A stretch of 64,000 nt of DNA from Bryopsis sp. KO-2023 (GCA_030272585.1 BSYQ01000001.1:1612001-1676000); one strand, 5' to 3'. Shown: positions 21,352 through 32,935, counted from the stretch's first letter. Numbers and translations: made by a program. Notes: generated from the sequence alone by a model not told the origin.

Positions 21352-24300
21352 AGTGGCATTCTTCATCCGATTGGCGGCGAACTCCAGCGAAGATAAATGT
21401 TCGCTCCATCGCTCGGGCTGATCCTCCACGTACGGACGCAGTAGATTCTCCAGCGTGCGAATGGTCACTTCCGATTGGCCATCCGATTGGGGATGGTAGG
21501 CCGTCGACAGGTGGAGATCAGTGCCGACCAAACGAAATAGCTCCTGATAGAATGCCGATGTGAAACGCGGATCACGATCGGATACGATGACCTCTGGCAA
21601 TCCAAAATGGCGGTAGACGTTTTCGAAGAACATCCGAGCATAATCCACCGCTGACGTCTCCTTAGTGCATGGGACATATTTTGCGAATTTCGTCAGTCGA
21701 TCAACGAAAACGGCCACAGCAGTGTAGCCATTAGATTCGGGTAGATCCGTCATTAGGTCGGTTGTGATCTGCTGGAATTTGTATTTTGGGATTGGGAGGG
21801 GATGTAACAAACCCTGAGTTTTTTCTGTAGTTCCCTTGCACACTTGGCAGAGTGGGCAGGTCCTGATGTAATGCTTCACATCCCTCCTCCAGCCTTTCCA
21901 CCAGAAGTGTTGTTTCAGCAACTCACAAGTCCTGTGTTCTCCAGAATGACCTGCAGTTTTGAGGTCATGAAAATTCTCCAAAATAGATTTCCTCCTCTCC
22001 TGAGGCACCACTGGCACCCACAGTTCACCATCATCAGAATGCTGTAGGACTCCTTTATCCCCCAGTCTGTAGTTTTTGACTTTTCCACCAGCCTCCAGCT
22101 TATCCACTATTTTCTGCAACGGAGGTGAGGTTCGAACCTCCGCGTTCCAAGTCACAATCTCATCCTCAGACCACTGCACCGTTGTGATGGCAGCCACACT
22201 CCCTGGTTCCTCCACCCCTGGTGGCCTTGACAATGCATCTGCAACCAAATTTGCTTTTCCAGGCAAATATTTTATTTTGGGATTTATACTTTGAAAGTGA
22301 CCCAGTTGCAGCCACCTGGTCTGTGTCCTTGACATCTCCTTTTGTTCCAGGAAGTGGGTTGCTGGCTTGTGATCTGTGTAGACTGTGGTTCCTTTGGATG
22401 ATCCTTCCAGATAGTGCCTCCAGAATTTTAGGGCATAGGCTATACCCAGCATTTCTCTGTCATAGGCTGAATACCTGGTTTCAGTTGGGATAAGCTTCCT
22501 GCTGAGGAAGGCACATGGTTTGAGACCTGCACCTTGGTCCTGCATTAAGACTGCACCAATGGCCACATTGGATGCATCTGTTGTGACCACATACTCCAGC
22601 TCTGGGTTAGGAATGATCAGTAGGGGAGCACTGGTCAGGGTGTCCTTTAATTTTTCAAATGCATGTTTCTGCAATGGTCCCCATTTCCATTCAGCATCCT
22701 TTTTTGTTAATTCATGCAGAGGGGATGCCAGCTGAGCAAATCCTTGGATAAATTTTCTGTAATAGGACATCATTCCAAGGAAGCTTCTGACGTCTCTTAC
22801 TGATTTCAACTCTGGCCAATTTTTGACGACTTCCACTTTCGATTCGACTGGTGCAATCCCTCCTTTCTTGATCATGAATCCCAAAAATTCAACTTCATTA
22901 ACAGCGATCTCACATTTTGACGACTTCGCGTACATCGCATGCTGTCGCAGCCTCCCGAGCACACTCCGTAGATGCTCGATGTGATCCTCCTGATTTTTCG
23001 AGTAGATTATTATGTCGTCAAGGTAACAAACCACAAAGCAGTCTGTAAAACCCTGGAGGACGACATTCATGGCGGCCATGAAATGTGCCGGCGCATTCGC
23101 AACCCCCATGGGTACGACGTTCCACTCAAACGATCCATAGCGCGTTTTAAACGCCGTTTTGCTGCGATCCTCCTCGCGCACCGGGAGCTGCCAGTAGCCA
23201 TGTTTCAGGTCGATCTTTGAAAATACATGCATGCCTTGGAATCTATCCATCAGTTCGTCAGGGAGTGGCAGTGGGTATTTGTTCTTGATTGTCAGGTCGT
23301 TCAGCCACCGATAATCCACGCAAAAGCGCAGCGTTCCGTCCTTTTTCGGCGCGAACAACACCGGTGCACCCCATGGCGATTCTGATGGCCTGATGAATGC
23401 ATGTTCCGTCAGATATTGGATTTGTCTGCGGATTTCCTCCAGCTCGGCCGGCGACATTCGGTAGATAGGCCGGTCGACCGGTTCTGCACCATCTTTGAGT
23501 TTGATTTCGAAATCCTTGATGTCTGCGCGTTTCGGCATGTCTTTTGGCAGGTCGTCAGGAAAGACGTCTGCATGTTGCATGAGCAGATCTTTCATTCTGG
23601 GATCCATGTCGTCTCTCAGTAGTTTTTCCATTGGATTGTCTGTTTTCGGTTTCGTTTCAGTTGTTTCCTCTTTTTCCGCCGGTTTCACAACGACCATTAA
23701 TCCCTGGCCGGTTTTCTGTATTGCTTTTCGCATCGTCGTCATTGAACACACGGTCATTCCATGCGCCGCCAGTTCCTGACGATCAGCAAATTCCATCGGA
23801 TTCGCTCTGTATTTGCGTGGCAGAACAAACTCCTCTTCCCCCCGAACGACTGTGATGACGCCTTTTTCGAAATCGATGGCAGGGTTTGCATCCACTAGCC
23901 ATGGTAATCCCAGCAGGACATCATATCCAAGGTTTGGTAGGACATCCGCTTCGATTTGAAATGACAGGCGTCCTGATCGGAATTTCATGTTTGGAATTTT
24001 GCCTGTAGTTTGTCGAGTAGTGTTGTCTGCCATTCGCAACTCCGATGTGTTGTTTTCTTGTACTTTCAGATTGACTCTCTTTGCAAATTCTGCAGAGACA
24101 TAGTTGGCAGTGGATCCAGAGTCCACACATGCACCAACTGTAGTTCCTTGAATTCTGACTTCGATCATGTACCCAGTAGCAAAGGTCTTCCCTGTGACTG
24201 GACATGACGAATGTTGATCGGGTACTTCCCTCGATCCCGATTCCACTGTAGGTGAGTTTCCCTCACTTTGATTTTCAGTGGTTGTTTCATTTATCACGTT

Positions 24301-26748
24301 ATCGTCGGCCCTTTCCTCAGAGTCCGACGCACCAGCGCTGGGTTTTGGATTCACATCAGGTTCTTCTTTTTCGTCCTCCGACGATTCTGATGTTGCATTT
24401 GATTGTGCACTTTCCGTTGATTCCTTTTCCAATATTTCCTCCTTGATTGTAACCTTTTTCGACTCCACTGCCCCTGAGGGCTCCCCATACTTCAATGTCT
24501 TACAGTAGGCTTGAGCTTTTTCTCTCAAAGGACATAATTTCACTCCATGGCCTGTAGCCCCACATAGAAAGCATGTCATCGATGTATTGAACGATCGTCC
24601 CCGACCGTCGCCTCGACCACGGCCGCGACCCCTGCCACGACCGCGCTCTGCTCCAATCGCTCCCAAAGTGTCCCCATTGTTCTGATTTTGATTTTGGTTT
24701 GAATTGTCGTCATTTGCATTCCAGCCAAATCCACCACTGTTGTTTCTCCCCCGCCCATTAAAGTGTCGTCCACGACCTCGACCCCGCCAACCGCCTCGAT
24801 TTGAATCTGCTCCGTGCAACGCGTGAATACTATCCAAGCGATCAGCGAGCCGAACAGCATCTGCAAATGTAGATGTCTGGGCCAGGACAGTGGTGCGAAT
24901 ATGCGGCTTGAGTCCAAAGGTGAATGCACTGAAGATTTCCTCCTCCGTCATCCCTGGAATCCGAAATGCGATCGCCTGGAACCTCCTCTTGTAATCAGCA
25001 ACACTGGATGTCTGGCTGCATGCACGCATTTCCACACGAGCCCGCTCTGATGTTGTGGCACTCTCAAAATTCTCCCGCAGCTCATGCACAAAGTCCTCCC
25101 ATGATGCAAACGAAGAACGATGTCCCTGCGAAATGCGTAACTCCACCAACGCCATCCATCTCGACGCAGCGCCTCCCAGATACGCAGGCAAGATCTTGAC
25201 CCACTCCGCTTCTCTGACGTCGTGAGCGCGAAACCAGCGTGTTACACGGGTAACCCAATCTGTCACACTTAGGTTCCCCTCGCCGGTAAAACTTTTGGGC
25301 GGATCTAGACGCAGATTCCGCATGATGTTGCCGAGCCCACCAGAATTTCTGCCCCCCCGTCCACCATCATTGCCACCACCACCACCATCACCAGGTCCGT
25401 CGTCCCCACCACCGTCTCCTCCGCCTCCATCGCCTCCCCCAGATCGGCGCCCCCGACCATCACCCCGACGGCCGCTTCCACGCCCATCTGCAGGATCGTC
25501 ATCAGGGTCGTCGCCTCCTCCAGGGTCACGGCGTCCAATGCTTCGGTATGACCCGAGACGTGTAAACGGATCTCTCGGTACAGATCCCGAGGAGAACAAA
25601 TGTGATGGAGCAGGTGCCCCTTGGCCAGTGAGGTTGACTGGCTGTGCAGGCGATGGTGCCTGTGGAGATGCAGATTGTGGAGCCCGATGTGAGGCTTGCT
25701 CAGCGTTGCCATCAGATGATCGTCTGCGTTCTGGTGCTGGTCTTGAACTGGTGCCTTGGTCTGTAGCTTGAGTTCGAACTGGAGGTGGAATTGTATTTGT
25801 TTGTGTTCCTCCAGCCATATGCACTTGCAGCTGTTGGTTAAATCCTTCTTCTGATAGTCCCAGTGTTGTCAAGATATTGTTTTTTGTGAGCCTGGGGGTT
25901 TTTCCCAGAGCCCTGACTTGTGCATCAGTAACTCCCAATAGATCCAATATTCCTTCTTTGTTCAGTGTGGATGGTCCAGTCAGTAATCGATCCTCCGGTA
26001 TTCCCAGAGTATCCAAAATCGCATTCTTCGTCAGTCTCGGTGGGGGTGAAAGCCTTTCTTGTATGTATGATTCCCACTGCTCAAGGTCATCCCTCCTTGC
26101 ATCGTACAGTCCATCAGTGGTCTCTCTGATTCCTTCCAGCCTTGTATTCATTCTCTCCCACTGTTCACACTGGACATCATAATCCTCCAGTTGCTTCCCT
26201 TCGATCTCTCCCAAACGACGTTGTAGCACACGGTCTTCCTCCGTAGCCACTATCTCCCTCGACCTCACATGCTTGGTCAGGGACTCGATCATATGAGTCG
26301 TGTGCTTCTGGTTCGCCCTTATCGTCTTGGTCACCGACTGAAAAGCGTTGTCCACGCGCTCGTCCAAATCCCGCCTGACGCGTCTCACAGCATCGTCCAC
26401 CACTTTTGCGAGTAAATCTGTATTTGCGTGCGCTTTGTGGAGTTCTTGGTGGAGAGATTGGTTGAGCACGTTGATTCGATCCCCGACGTCATTCTGCACT
26501 TGGGCGACCTGTGCGACGGCATGATCCACTCGCGCGACTCGTTGTTCGACGTCCACGGCCAGATTTTGTTGAATGTTTTGCACATTCTGAACGAATATGT
26601 TTCCTTGGCCGGCGTTCGGCTGACCCCCGTTTCCATTTGGCCCTTCGTCCCGGTTGTGTTCTGGGGGGACATACTCCACAATGTCCTCAATATCATCATC
26701 GACCTCGTGGATGCGAGGATCGTCGAGTACGCGCATAAGGTCGTCCAT
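21352..26748 (-). CDS. gag-pol: gag-pol polyprotein of element C, main part
   Basis: 1799 codons on the minus strand, continuing at 11020 beyond element D. Gag: coiled coil (about 26600-26100), Pro/Gln/Ala region, Gly/Asp-rich linker (about 25340-25530), Ty3 capsid (about 25320-24850), Gly/Arg-rich stretch and CCHC knuckle CFLCGATGHGVKLCP (about 24580-24535). Pol follows in the same frame without a stop: protease VDSGSTANYV (about 24120), RT with YLDD (about 23025), RNase H TTDASNVAIGAVL (about 22580), integrase zinc finger ending CPLCQ (about 21850) and core with SDRDPRF (about 21570) and DGQSEV. A single fused gag-pol differs from the split gag/pol of D and E. It is intact apart from the insertion. 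Confidence 0.95.
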
Positions 26749-26888
26749 GTTTGACCCGGTTCTTGGATTTCTGGCTCTTTTTCTTTTCTTTCCAGTCGAG
26801 AGGGTGGGGGTGTGCGTGGAGTAGCGACAACAGGGAACGTTTCAGGAATATGCCCGGCAGTGGAGCCAACCAAAGCTCCGAAACCAGT

Positions 26889-27040
26889 TGTTAAGGCCAA
26901 ACCGGGATCCCACACCCGTTGGCACAATCAGCCGTGATAATTAATTTACAACCCGTTCTTGTCCCTTAAGTCACCAACTCTAACCGTTCTGTCCGACATA
27001 ACACCACTATGTCTGACCCTAACCCCAGTCGGTCATATCA
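26889..27040 (-). repeat. 5' LTR of element C
   Basis: 152 bp, identical by eye to 10029-10180. On the minus strand it is followed by AC and the primer-binding site TGGTTTCGGAGC (26886-26875). The target duplication AGTCG lies at 27041-27045. Confidence 0.93.
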
Positions 27041-27045
27041 AGTCG

Positions 27046-27630
27046 AGTCGGAAGGGATTCTTTTTTGGGAGGGGGGGGTTTGTTGTTTGGACAAGAATTG
27101 CAGTCCTCTGGGGGCTGCATGATCGAGGAGCTGATGTATTGGCCAACCACCAGCAACACAGGGAGCACCAAATAAGGTACAGGTTTTTCCCAGCCGATGG
27201 GAGCCAGAATCCCACATAGACAGATGTTTTTGGTCCCAGGATAATGGGGGCCCCCATTATACGCCCCGGGGCGTGAATACCACTCACTGGAACCCCCTCC
27301 TTCTCGCTGAGAGAGATTGTTTTTCGTCTGCTTCTTGGAAGTGTTCTGCTGCACCCTCGGTCGCTGGTATGTCGCCGAAAGAGTGGACTCGACGGCTCCC
27401 GAAGTCGTGATCGACAAGGTGGCGGCGTTTCCGATCGCCCAGCAAGCAACGTCCGCAATTCGATTCGATTCCCTTCGATCGCTGCTGCTGGTGTCCTCCT
27501 CCAAACCTGCCCCGCCCTCTACCTGCGGGCATCCCAAAGAAGCGGTCTTTCATGGTAAGAAGACCTTGGGTGGTGTCGATGATTGTTACTTCGGGTTGTT
27601 TGGGGAGTGATCTTTTCATGGTGGGGTAAG
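27046..27630. other. Unassigned sequence between element C and the collagen-like frame
   Basis: Overlapping minus-strand open frames (27019-27537 and 27033-27458 among others) with Pro-rich and hydrophobic stretches, but no domain I recognise. It is the right-hand continuation of the 9159-10023 flank that element C split. No gene is supported. Confidence 0.35.
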
Positions 27631-27632
27631 GG

Positions 27633-28149
27633 GTGCTGTTGAGGGAGAATAGAAGAGCTGTGCGCTTTTTTGAACGGTATGCTGACACACAGTGCTTTCG
27701 TGTGGACTGGGTTCGTTTGGTTTTTCTACTTCTTTTGCTTGCACTGCTCTATCGCCAACAGACCTCTCTTGCGACTTCTGCAGGGCAGGAATTGTCGACC
27801 AGGAAGAGATGGAGGTCCGGGTCCAGTTGGACCTGAAGGTCCCCCCGGGGTATTCAAACGGTACCCCTGGCGTCCCTGGTGTTCGGTGGAACCAATGGTA
27901 TTCCAGGCACCCCTGGAACACCTGGCGTCGGAATCCCTGACACACCTGGAACCCCAGGAGTTAGCGTTCCTGGAACACCTGGCGTCCCTGGAACTCCTGG
28001 TGGAGGAACGCCTTGCCCCCCGGTGGTCCCCCTGGAACCCCTGGACCCGGCACCCCAGGTGTTCGTATTATTAAGGTTGGCACACCTCACGGAGTCCCTC
28101 CAATCGTATTTCTTTTGTTTTGGGGATTCATGGAGGAAAAACTGTAAAA
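27633..28149 (+). pseudogene. Collagen-like repeat frame with at least three frame changes
   Basis: Gly-X-Y runs appear in three successive frames: PGRDGGPGPVGPEGPPG (27805-27855), GTPGVPGV (from about 27870), NGIPGTPGTPGV and more (27880-28010), then GGPPGTPGPGTPGV (28022-28063), ending FMEEKL and a stop near 28149. An upstream frame at 27633 has a hydrophobic segment (VRLVFLLLLLALLY) that could be a signal anchor. Frame changes fall near homopolymers (C6 at 27841, C6 at 28016), so this is either a decayed gene or a sequence with base-call errors. The minus strand is also Gly/Pro-rich because CCTGG-type repeats read so on both strands, but only the plus strand gives regular Gly spacing at both ends. 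Confidence 0.45.
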
Positions 28150-28523
28150 GGGAGGGTTGATTTTGTTTTGAAAGTATCGACCTTGGTGAAGGTGGTGAAA
28201 TTTTGAAGGGAAAGGGAAGAGAAAAATTAGAAGACTCGGGTTGAAAGGTGAAGGAGTGAAGGTGATTGTAAAAAACAACTGTAGAGGCTGTGTTTTTTAA
28301 TGGATTGTGTTTTTCGATAGGACAGGGGCTTTTTTCAACGAGTTTTGAGCGGTTTCTTTGAGCAGAGTCGATTATTCGAATTAGGAACAAGCTACGAATG
28401 TAATCATATATTTTGAGAGGGAGACAAAACTCTCCTCGCGCAGCGTTTCGCAGCGGTGGCGTTGCTGTCGCTCAGCGGTGCTGAATTATGGGGATCAAGA
28501 TCAAATCGGATGATCAGATGATC
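28150..28523. other. Non-coding flank left of element E
   Basis: AT-rich, then a GC-rich patch with GCAGCG-type repeats near 28440-28475. No gene seen. The 5-bp duplication CACTT of element E follows at 28524-28528. Confidence 0.4.
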
Positions 28524-28528
28524 CACTT

Positions 28529-28890
28529 TGTGACAGTTTACAAAGGGAGAGGTAGGATTCGATCCCTAGACCTCTCAGTGTCGAGTATAGTAACGGTCGC
28601 AAGTGCGAACCATGTACTACGGTTGTCATGTCGGTTAGGTCGGTTATGTAGCCGCCTGATCCATGACGTAATGAGTGAGGTGTGATGGAACGGATGACTG
28701 TATGTGTGACTGTATCCGGACGGTGTAGTCCGGGGTCACGTGAATGGAAGTTACAGCCAGTTACGGTTGTGACCGTTGACGGGATTCGAACCCGGGTCAA
28801 CGGTTGGCCGGTCTTAAGGCTCTAGGCCTTTGGACCAGGTGTTCGTGTTTGTAAACGTTCTATTGTCTTATAACCCCGCGTCTCTTTACA
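28529..28890 (+). repeat. 5' LTR of element E
   Basis: 362 bp, TGTGACAGTT...TCTCTTTACA. On the minus strand it contains a perfect Pol III B-box-like GGTTCGAATCC (28792-28782) inside an imperfect hairpin. Confidence 0.95.
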
Positions 28891-28892
28891 AG

Positions 28893-28904
28893 TGGTTTCG
28901 GAGC
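28893..28904 (+). other. Primer-binding site of element E
   Basis: TGGTTTCGGAGC starting two bases after the LTR end. The same 12 bases follow the 5' LTRs of B, C and D, implying a shared tRNA primer ending GCTCCGAAACCA. Confidence 0.8.
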
Positions 28905-28982
28905 GAAGTGTACAGGGCTACACCCAAACGATCGGGCAGCCTGTGATATTGGGTTCATCGTAAAGACCGGGGAAGAACCAGG

Positions 28983-29114
28983 ATGTCGGCGGAGGACTTT
29001 AATAACTTGGTGGAGTCGGTGGCGGCACTAAAGACGGGGTGCAAAGCACTGGAAGACCGAATCGGGGAACTCGAAGGGGTGGAGATAAAGACAGAAATCG
29101 CGAATATCCACAAA
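28983..29114 (+). CDS. gag: gag of element E, N-terminal part
   Basis: ATG at 28983, 78 bp after the primer site. Forty-four codons (MSAEDFNNLVESVAAL onward) of helical, charged sequence run up to ANIHK, where element F and its ACAAA duplication interrupt it. The same frame resumes at 33875 with AGQNVEKLVNK. In the present DNA, translation would run into the LTR of F and stop near 29237. Confidence 0.85.
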
Positions 29115-29354
29115 TGTTTAGAACCTCTCCTGCGCGACCTTGTCGCCAAAAGAAGCCCCCTGGACAGCCCCTTGAAGTCCTTTAACCCTCCAACCCCATG
29201 GGTCCCATCAACCACGTGGAGGAACCTAGCAAGCTAGGCGGACACCCTGTCCAGTCACATCACCCATCAGGGGGATGTGACATCGACCACCCACTACACC
29301 ACGCCACCCACGTGGCTAGTGGAGGCGGCACACTCAGGCAAGGAGGGCATAACA
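29115..29354 (-). repeat. LTR 1 of F (3'-terminal)
   Basis: 240 bp, TGTTATGCCC...TTCTAAACA on the minus strand. It borders the left ACAAA duplication. Confidence 0.9.
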
Positions 29355-29925
29355 GTCCTCCCCCTCCGATGAGTCTCCACCTGGTGACTCGTGCCTTTGG
29401 AGCATATGCTGCTATTGCAACATACCATGATAACCTGGAGCAGTTATCCTCGTGTGGTCGATAGAGTAGATGGGTTCACAAGATACTCTTGTACCTTAGC
29501 TATCGGTTACCCCTTTAGCTATGCCGACCACCCACATCTCTCTACAATGGATAATCAGTTGACTATTGTCCCACTGATTCTACCAATATCCAACACACTC
29601 ATTCTTGGTGGCGAACCAAGACACCATATCAATTCCTCCCGAAATTGATATCCATACTCTCGCACCTGCACATCCGCTTACGCAGTAAGAAGATGCGATA
29701 CCCAACACTTCTTCTTATTCAACTTCACCTTCCTGTTTCGGAAGCAAGTCGACTCCCATTATGCGAGAAACCCAAAGTCAAGGTAGCTAACCTTCAACTA
29801 AGGCAGGTTCATTAGTTGAAAGTATTTCTGCTCATACAAACAACTTGATTTTTCTGATCACGAACCCCTCTTCATATCAGTACTCCCCTTCCTGATCACG
29901 AAGAACACACTCAACCCTACACAAG

Positions 29926-30720
29926 TCACGAACGAAGTCGCCTACTTCGACGCACTTGTTTCAGGGGAACCAACGTTGGTTTCTTATATTCCTCAATCAT
30001 ATCCCGAGCATTCTCCAGATTTGCTTCGGGCTCCCATGAGTTATGCTCATGCGAGTATCCCAACCACTTCACCAAGTATTGCGGGATTACTCGTCGACCT
30101 GTCTTTACCTCTCGGTAGTCGAGGAGTTTCTCAACCTCAAACTCAAGCTCACCCTCAATCTCAACTGGAGGTGGCGGAGATTGTGTCCTACCATGCTTCC
30201 AATACCTCTTCAGAAGTGAAGCATGAAAGACCGGGTGGATCGGAAGTGACTCAGGCAGTTCCAGCCGGAATGCAACCTGTTCGGCCATCGACCTTCGCTT
30301 TTGGACACCTTCCAAAACGCGGAAAGGACCCAACCATCGTGGCAACAACTTCCTCCTGCCGGGATGTTTCAGTTTAATATGTCTAGCATCCAGCAAGACC
30401 ATATCTCCCACTTGAACATCTACCGGACGTCTGCGCGCATCAGCATAAGATTTCATCCTTTGCTGAGCCGCTTCCAAACACCGCTTTGCCCTGACAATCG
30501 CCTCGCGAATGTCCTCAGTCATCTTCTTCACCGCCGGTACCCCCACTTGGGTTGTACTCGTCCCACCTTGATCACCTGATCCGCTGGTGGGGAGTTGCAC
30601 CGTCAACGGCGAAACCAACTGTTTAGAACCTCTCCTGCGCGACCTTGTCGCCAAAAGAAGCCCCCTGGACAGCCCCTTGAAGTCCTTTAACCCTCCAACC
30701 CCATGGGTCCCATCAACCAC
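29926..30720 (-). CDS. Integrase-tail/chromodomain protein, F unit 1
   Basis: 264 codons. The ATG lies inside LTR 2 and translation passes through the LTR end and the primer site into old pol sequence. Residues about 1-35 come from the LTR and are basic (RSRRRGSK). Next is the integrase C-terminal region (VQVGDMVLLDARHIKLKHPG, WLGPFRVLEG, LPIHPVFHASLLKRYW), then a chromodomain (FEVEKLLDYRE, YLVKWLGYSHEHNSWEPEANL) and a basic tail (RRSRRLRS). There are no stops. All three copies encode the same protein, so the frame has survived amplification; whether it is expressed is unknown. It could bind chromatin without any catalytic domain. Confidence 0.7.
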   Translation of the reverse strand: MVDGTHGVGGLKDFKGLSRGLLLATRSRRRGSKQLVSPLTVQLPTSGSGDQGGTSTTQVGVPAVKKMTEDIREAIVRAKRCLEAAQQRMKSYADARRRPVDVQVGDMVLLDARHIKLKHPGRRKLLPRWLGPFRVLEGVQKRRSMAEQVAFRLELPESLPIHPVFHASLLKRYWKHGRTQSPPPPVEIEGELEFEVEKLLDYREVKTGRRVIPQYLVKWLGYSHEHNSWEPEANLENARDMIEEYKKPTLVPLKQVRRSRRLRS

Positions 30721-30859
30721 GTGGAGGAACCTAGCAAGCTAGGCGGACACCCTGTCCAGTCACATCACCCATCAGGGGGATGTGACATCGACCACCCACT
30801 ACACCACGCCACCCACGTGGCTAGTGGAGGCGGCACACTCAGGCAAGGAGGGCATAACA
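30620..30859 (-). repeat. LTR 2 of F
   Basis: Same 240-bp sequence as LTR 1. It holds the start codon of the unit 1 ORF and serves as the 3' LTR of unit 2. Confidence 0.9.
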
Positions 30860-31430
30860 ATCCTCCCCCTCCGATGAGTCTCCACCTGGTGACTCGTGCC
30901 TTTGGAGCATATGCTGCTATTGCAACATACCATGATAACCTGGAGCAGTTATCCTCGTGTGGTCGATAGAGTAGATGGGTTCACAAGATACTCTTGTACC
31001 TTAGCTATCGGTTACCCCTTTAGCTATGCCGACCACCCACATCTCTCTACAATGGATAATCAGTTGACTATTGTCCCACTGATTCTACCAATATCCAACA
31101 CACTCATTCTTGGTGGCGAACCAAGACACCATATCAATTCCTCCCGAAATTGATATCCATACTCTCGCACCTGCACATCCGCTTACGCAGTAAGAAGATG
31201 CGATACCCAACACTTCTTCTTATTCAACTTCACCTTCCTGTTTCGGAAGCAAGTCGACTCCCATTATGCGAGAAACCCAAAGTCAAGGTAGCTAACCTTC
31301 AACTAAGGCAGGTTCATTAGTTGAAAGTATTTCTGCTCATACAAACAACTTGATTTTTCTGATCACGAACCCCTCTTCATATCAGTACTCCCCTTCCTGA
31401 TCACGAAGAACACACTCAACCCTACACAAG

Positions 31431-32225
31431 TCACGAACGAAGTCGCCTACTTCGACGCACTTGTTTCAGGGGAACCAACGTTGGTTTCTTATATTCCTCA
31501 ATCATATCCCGAGCATTCTCCAGATTTGCTTCGGGCTCCCATGAGTTATGCTCATGCGAGTATCCCAACCACTTCACCAAGTATTGCGGGATTACTCGTC
31601 GACCTGTCTTTACCTCTCGGTAGTCGAGGAGTTTCTCAACCTCAAACTCAAGCTCACCCTCAATCTCAACTGGAGGTGGCGGAGATTGTGTCCTACCATG
31701 CTTCCAATACCTCTTCAGAAGTGAAGCATGAAAGACCGGGTGGATCGGAAGTGACTCAGGCAGTTCCAGCCGGAATGCAACCTGTTCGGCCATCGACCTT
31801 CGCTTTTGGACACCTTCCAAAACGCGGAAAGGACCCAACCATCGTGGCAACAACTTCCTCCTGCCGGGATGTTTCAGTTTAATATGTCTAGCATCCAGCA
31901 AGACCATATCTCCCACTTGAACATCTACCGGACGTCTGCGCGCATCAGCATAAGATTTCATCCTTTGCTGAGCCGCTTCCAAACACCGCTTTGCCCTGAC
32001 AATCGCCTCGCGAATGTCCTCAGTCATCTTCTTCACCGCCGGTACCCCCACTTGGGTTGTACTCGTCCCACCTTGATCACCTGATCCGCTGGTGGGGAGT
32101 TGCACCGTCAACGGCGAAACCAACTGTTTAGAACCTCTCCTGCGCGACCTTGTCGCCAAAAGAAGCCCCCTGGACAGCCCCTTGAAGTCCTTTAACCCTC
32201 CAACCCCATGGGTCCCATCAACCAC
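31431..32225 (-). CDS. Integrase-tail/chromodomain protein, F unit 2
   Basis: Identical 264-codon frame to unit 1, shifted by exactly 1505 bp, with its start codon in LTR 3. Same domains and same intact stop. If LTRs drive transcription, each unit would be preceded by its own promoter. Confidence 0.7.
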   Translation of the reverse strand: MVDGTHGVGGLKDFKGLSRGLLLATRSRRRGSKQLVSPLTVQLPTSGSGDQGGTSTTQVGVPAVKKMTEDIREAIVRAKRCLEAAQQRMKSYADARRRPVDVQVGDMVLLDARHIKLKHPGRRKLLPRWLGPFRVLEGVQKRRSMAEQVAFRLELPESLPIHPVFHASLLKRYWKHGRTQSPPPPVEIEGELEFEVEKLLDYREVKTGRRVIPQYLVKWLGYSHEHNSWEPEANLENARDMIEEYKKPTLVPLKQVRRSRRLRS

Positions 32226-32364
32226 GTGGAGGAACCTAGCAAGCTAGGCGGACACCCTGTCCAGTCACATCACCCATCAGGGGGATGTGACATCGACCAC
32301 CCACTACACCACGCCACCCACGTGGCTAGTGGAGGCGGCACACTCAGGCAAGGAGGGCATAACA
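32125..32364 (-). repeat. LTR 3 of F
   Basis: Same 240-bp sequence, shared between units 2 and 3. Confidence 0.9.
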
Positions 32365-32935
32365 ATCCTCCCCCTCCGATGAGTCTCCACCTGGTGACTC
32401 GTGCCTTTGGAGCATATGCTGCTATTGCAACATACCATGATAACCTGGAGCAGTTATCCTCGTGTGGTCGATAGAGTAGATGGGTTCACAAGATACTCTT
32501 GTACCTTAGCTATCGGTTACCCCTTTAGCTATGCCGACCACCCACATCTCTCTACAATGGATAATCAGTTGACTATTGTCCCACTGATTCTACCAATATC
32601 CAACACACTCATTCTTGGTGGCGAACCAAGACACCATATCAATTCCTCCCGAAATTGATATCCATACTCTCGCACCTGCACATCCGCTTACGCAGTAAGA
32701 AGATGCGATACCCAACACTTCTTCTTATTCAACTTCACCTTCCTGTTTCGGAAGCAAGTCGACTCCCATTATGCGAGAAACCCAAAGTCAAGGTAGCTAA
32801 CCTTCAACTAAGGCAGGTTCATTAGTTGAAAGTATTTCTGCTCATACAAACAACTTGATTTTTCTGATCACGAACCCCTCTTCATATCAGTACTCCCCTT
32901 CCTGATCACGAAGAACACACTCAACCCTACACAAG

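Larger units (their letters stand above)
10029..27040 (-). mobile_element. Element C: complete Ty3/gypsy chromovirus interrupted by element D
   Basis: Two 152-bp LTRs (10029-10180 and 26889-27040) that read identically, flanked by the 5-bp duplication AGTCG (10024-10028 and 27041-27045). Primer-binding site TGGTTTCGGAGC is at 26886-26875 (minus) and a G-rich polypurine tract sits next to the 3' LTR (antisense of about 10181-10198). With D and one copy of its AGTGG duplication removed, one uninterrupted gag-pol frame of 2018 codons remains. C therefore looks intact until D entered it, and both insertions look recent. Confidence 0.93.
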
